Of a stretch of 16,765 bases of DNA, positions 15,488 through 16,765 are shown in pieces. A program made the translations under genes and the position numbers. This DNA comes from Chloroflexota bacterium (lineage in GTDB: Bacteria > Chloroflexota > Anaerolineae > Anaerolineales > Villigracilaceae). Below the pieces are notes generated by a model. That model saw only the letters and a list, made by a program, of their open reading frames with translations. It ran no database searches and was not told the DNA's origin. The stretch is taken from assembly GCA_026389975.1 (NCBI GenBank), contig JAPLGV010000149.1, positions 1 to 16,765 of the forward strand, written 5' to 3'. Every line of letters starts with the position of its first letter. Position 1 is the first letter of the stretch.

Positions 15488-16440
15488 TGCCCAACCATAG
15501 ACCGCAGACCGTGGACGATGGCAAACGCCATCGCCCACGGTCCATCGTCCGCTGTCTGGCAACCATTTTTTGTTTTTTGGTTTTTGTTTCTTCTGCTTGT
15601 CAGCCTAGTCAAACCGTCACCCTCGCCCTGCTGGGGGACCTGATGCTCGGGCGCGGCGTGGATCCGAAACCCGACTCGCTGGCATACCTGACTCCGGACC
15701 TGTCCGCCGCAGACCTGGCCCTCGCCAACCTGGAGAGTCCACTCGCCCCTGTTCTACCCGCCTCGGATTCGACCTACAACCTGTGCGCCTCCTCTGTCCG
15801 TGCTGATCTGCTCCCTGCCTGGGGCTTTGACCTGCTCTCGCTCGCCAACAATCACAGCTTCGATTGCAGCCCGGACGGTCCCGCCGAGACCCGCTCCGCG
15901 CTGGAGGCCGCGGGGTTCACCTCCATCGGTCCTGGATTGGAGCCGGTCTACCGGGAAGTGAACGGCCTGCAACTGGCTTTTCTCGCTTTTGAGGATGTCG
16001 CCTTGCCATTGGACACGAACACCGCCGTGCAAGCCATCCGCTCGGCACGCGCCACCAGCGCGGTGGTGATTGTCTCCATCCACTGGGGGGCGGAATATCA
16101 GGGCGGCGCATCGGACCGGCAGAAATCCCTGGCGCTACAATTTGCAGTGGCGGGCGCGGCGCTGATCTGGGGACATCATCCGCACGTGCTCCAACCTGCC
16201 GAATGGATCGAAACTGTCCAGGGCAAAACATTCGTTCTTTACAGCCTGGGAAACGCCCTGTTCGACCAGGGCGGCCTGGCCGATACGCGCCGGTCGGCAC
16301 TGGTGGTGGTCACATTGGATGCGGATGGCGTAACATCCGTTCGTATCGTGCCATTTGAGATTGATGTCGCCAACAGTCGCGTTGTTCAACCGGATACCGA
16401 GACAGTGGAGAAAATCCAGGATAGGTTAAACCTTCCGTAG
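15487..16440 (+). CDS. CapA/PgsA-family metallophosphatase-like lipoprotein
   Basis: 317 aa. The stop of the DUF3160 gene and this ATG share one base (TAATG), indicating translational coupling. No separate ribosome site is seen. A long basic n-region (1-22) and a hydrophobic stretch (23-37) end in the lipobox VSSAC with Cys38. The catalytic-type domain shows GDLMLGR (50-56), NLES (81-84), LANNHS (119-124), SIHWGAEY (197-204), GHHPHVLQP (229-237) and SLGN (253-256), the metal-binding motif series of the CapA family. CapA is required for capsular poly-gamma-glutamate synthesis in Bacillus; distant family members have varied, mostly untested roles. No capB/capC ligase genes lie here, so poly-glutamate synthesis cannot be claimed. 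The n-region is encoded by heptameric repeat DNA and the true start may differ. Family strong, substrate unknown. Confidence 0.9.
   Translation: MPNHRPQTVDDGKRHRPRSIVRCLATIFCFLVFVSSACQPSQTVTLALLGDLMLGRGVDPKPDSLAYLTPDLSAADLALANLESPLAPVLPASDSTYNLCASSVRADLLPAWGFDLLSLANNHSFDCSPDGPAETRSALEAAGFTSIGPGLEPVYREVNGLQLAFLAFEDVALPLDTNTAVQAIRSARATSAVVIVSIHWGAEYQGGASDRQKSLALQFAVAGAALIWGHHPHVLQPAEWIETVQGKTFVLYSLGNALFDQGGLADTRRSALVVVTLDADGVTSVRIVPFEIDVANSRVVQPDTETVEKIQDRLNLP
15496..15542. repeat. Heptad repeats and long hairpin at the start of capA-like gene
   Basis: CATAGAC, CGCAGAC and CGTGGAC follow each other at 7-base spacing (15496-15516), with a degenerate fourth unit GATGGCA (15517-15523). Bases 15507-15522 then pair with 15527-15542 as a 16-bp stem with one mismatch and a 4-base loop. 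T-rich sequence (T6, T6, T5 runs) begins about 25 bases after the stem, within the signal-peptide core codons. Confidence 0.75.
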
Positions 16441-16449
16441 AAATATGGC

Positions 16450-16492
16450 CTTCCTGGTGACGATGCTCTGCGTCGTCACTGCCACCGGGAAG
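16450..16492. repeat. Hairpin after the capA-like gene
   Basis: CTTCCTGGTG (16450-16459) pairs with CACCGGGAAG (16483-16492), ten pairs with one G-U. An alternative inner stem GTGACGA (16457-16463) with TCGTCAC (16473-16479) competes with it. It begins 10 bases after the stop codon, the position of a terminator, but no T run follows on the plus strand. Confidence 0.55.
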
Positions 16493-16531
16493 CTCCGTGT
16501 CCCAAGGCCGGGCGCGAAGCGCAGGTGAGAG

Positions 16532-16556
16532 CGTTCCGACGCGGAGCGTCAGAACG
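16532..16556. repeat. Second hairpin in the 3' non-coding region
   Basis: CGTTCCGACGC (16532-16542) and GCGTCAGAACG (16546-16556) are inverted arms of 11 bases with one mismatch and a 3-base loop. No T run follows. It resembles a short interspersed palindromic element more than a terminator. Confidence 0.5.
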
Positions 16557-16587
16557 AGAAAAATGGACTTAATTAGAAATTCAAAGA

Positions 16588-16709
16588 GGTTCAAATACTA
16601 CTCGAAGCTTCCGGATGATGCCGAAGTCGGGAGACCTCTGACTCCGTTATGGTGCCGAAGTCGGGCCCCCTTCGGGGCACTTACAGGGTACTGCGTAAAT
16701 ATTTGAACC
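16588..16709. repeat. 122-bp segment bounded by 10-bp inverted repeats
   Basis: GGTTCAAATA (16588-16597) and TATTTGAACC (16700-16709) are perfect inverted ends. Inside are two direct copies of TGCCGAAGTCGGG (16619-16631 and 16653-16665) and a small GCCCC-CTTC-GGGGC hairpin (16665-16678). The whole of 16441-16765 contains no credible gene. A small structured RNA or a miniature repeat element are both possible; T-rich runs follow at about 16720-16737. Confidence 0.5.
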
Positions 16710-16765
16710 CAAATTATCGTTTTTTCCCTGCTTTTTGGCTGCTTCAGTTCAGAAATTTATGCAAG

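Noticed and set aside
15507..15575. Intrinsic terminator or attenuator between the DUF3160 and capA-like genes
   Set aside because: The hairpin is stable but the T runs begin about 25 bases after it, not directly at its foot, and they encode the signal-peptide core.
16497..16706. Small 69-codon open frame at the right end
   Set aside because: It crosses several hairpins and direct repeats, has Arg-rich composition, no ribosome site and no recognisable motif.

Overview
The window looks like a piece of a Chloroflexota genome, most likely of the class Anaerolineae. This is an inference from gene content rather than from a marker gene. The sequence is moderately GC-rich. It encodes Thr/Pro-rich exported proteins, bacterial NBR1-type Ig domains, a DUF3160 lipoprotein and GTG starts, and the cell envelope genes look like those of a Gram-positive-type or monoderm bacterium. 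No rRNA, tRNA, CRISPR array, transposase or phage gene was seen. Most of the window is ordinary chromosomal housekeeping DNA followed by a block of exported proteins.

Layout. (1) 1-1227: a DegV-family fatty-acid-binding protein on the minus strand with a clear intrinsic terminator, then a 256-bp divergent intergenic region with two palindromes and the uvrA promoter. (2) 1228-4191: uvrA, encoding the excision-repair ATPase, with a remarkable in-frame 54-bp tandem duplication of its C-terminal Walker B segment. (3) 4308-5044: a membrane-anchored double-LysM protein with its own terminator. (4) 5058-9974: a strong sigma70-type promoter followed by coaE (dephospho-CoA kinase fused to a GNAT-like domain), cdaA (diadenylate cyclase), cdaR (YbbR-domain partner, frameshifted near its end) and der (ribosome-assembly GTPase). 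These four genes probably form one transcription unit, closed by a hairpin shared with the convergent gene. (5) 10042-12318, minus strand: a secreted protein made of two Ig plus beta-sandwich modules and a C-terminal GerMN domain. (6) 12486-16440: a good promoter and a tightly packed three-gene unit of exported proteins (FG-GAP-like, DUF3160 lipoprotein, CapA-like metallophosphatase lipoprotein). (7) 16441-16765: non-coding DNA rich in inverted and direct repeats.

How the genes fit together. The cdaA/cdaR pair is the standard c-di-AMP synthesis module: a membrane cyclase and an extracytoplasmic regulator, which in Firmicutes is tied to cell-wall and osmotic homeostasis. LysM, NBR1-Ig/GerMN, DUF3160 and CapA proteins all act outside the membrane, so the right half of the window is a cell-surface region. 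I did not find a convincing undescribed defence or mobile system. The points most worth checking are the Walker B duplication in uvrA, the cdaR frameshift, the CoaE-GNAT fusion, the uncharacterised exported-protein operon, and the repeat DNA at the start of capA and downstream of it.
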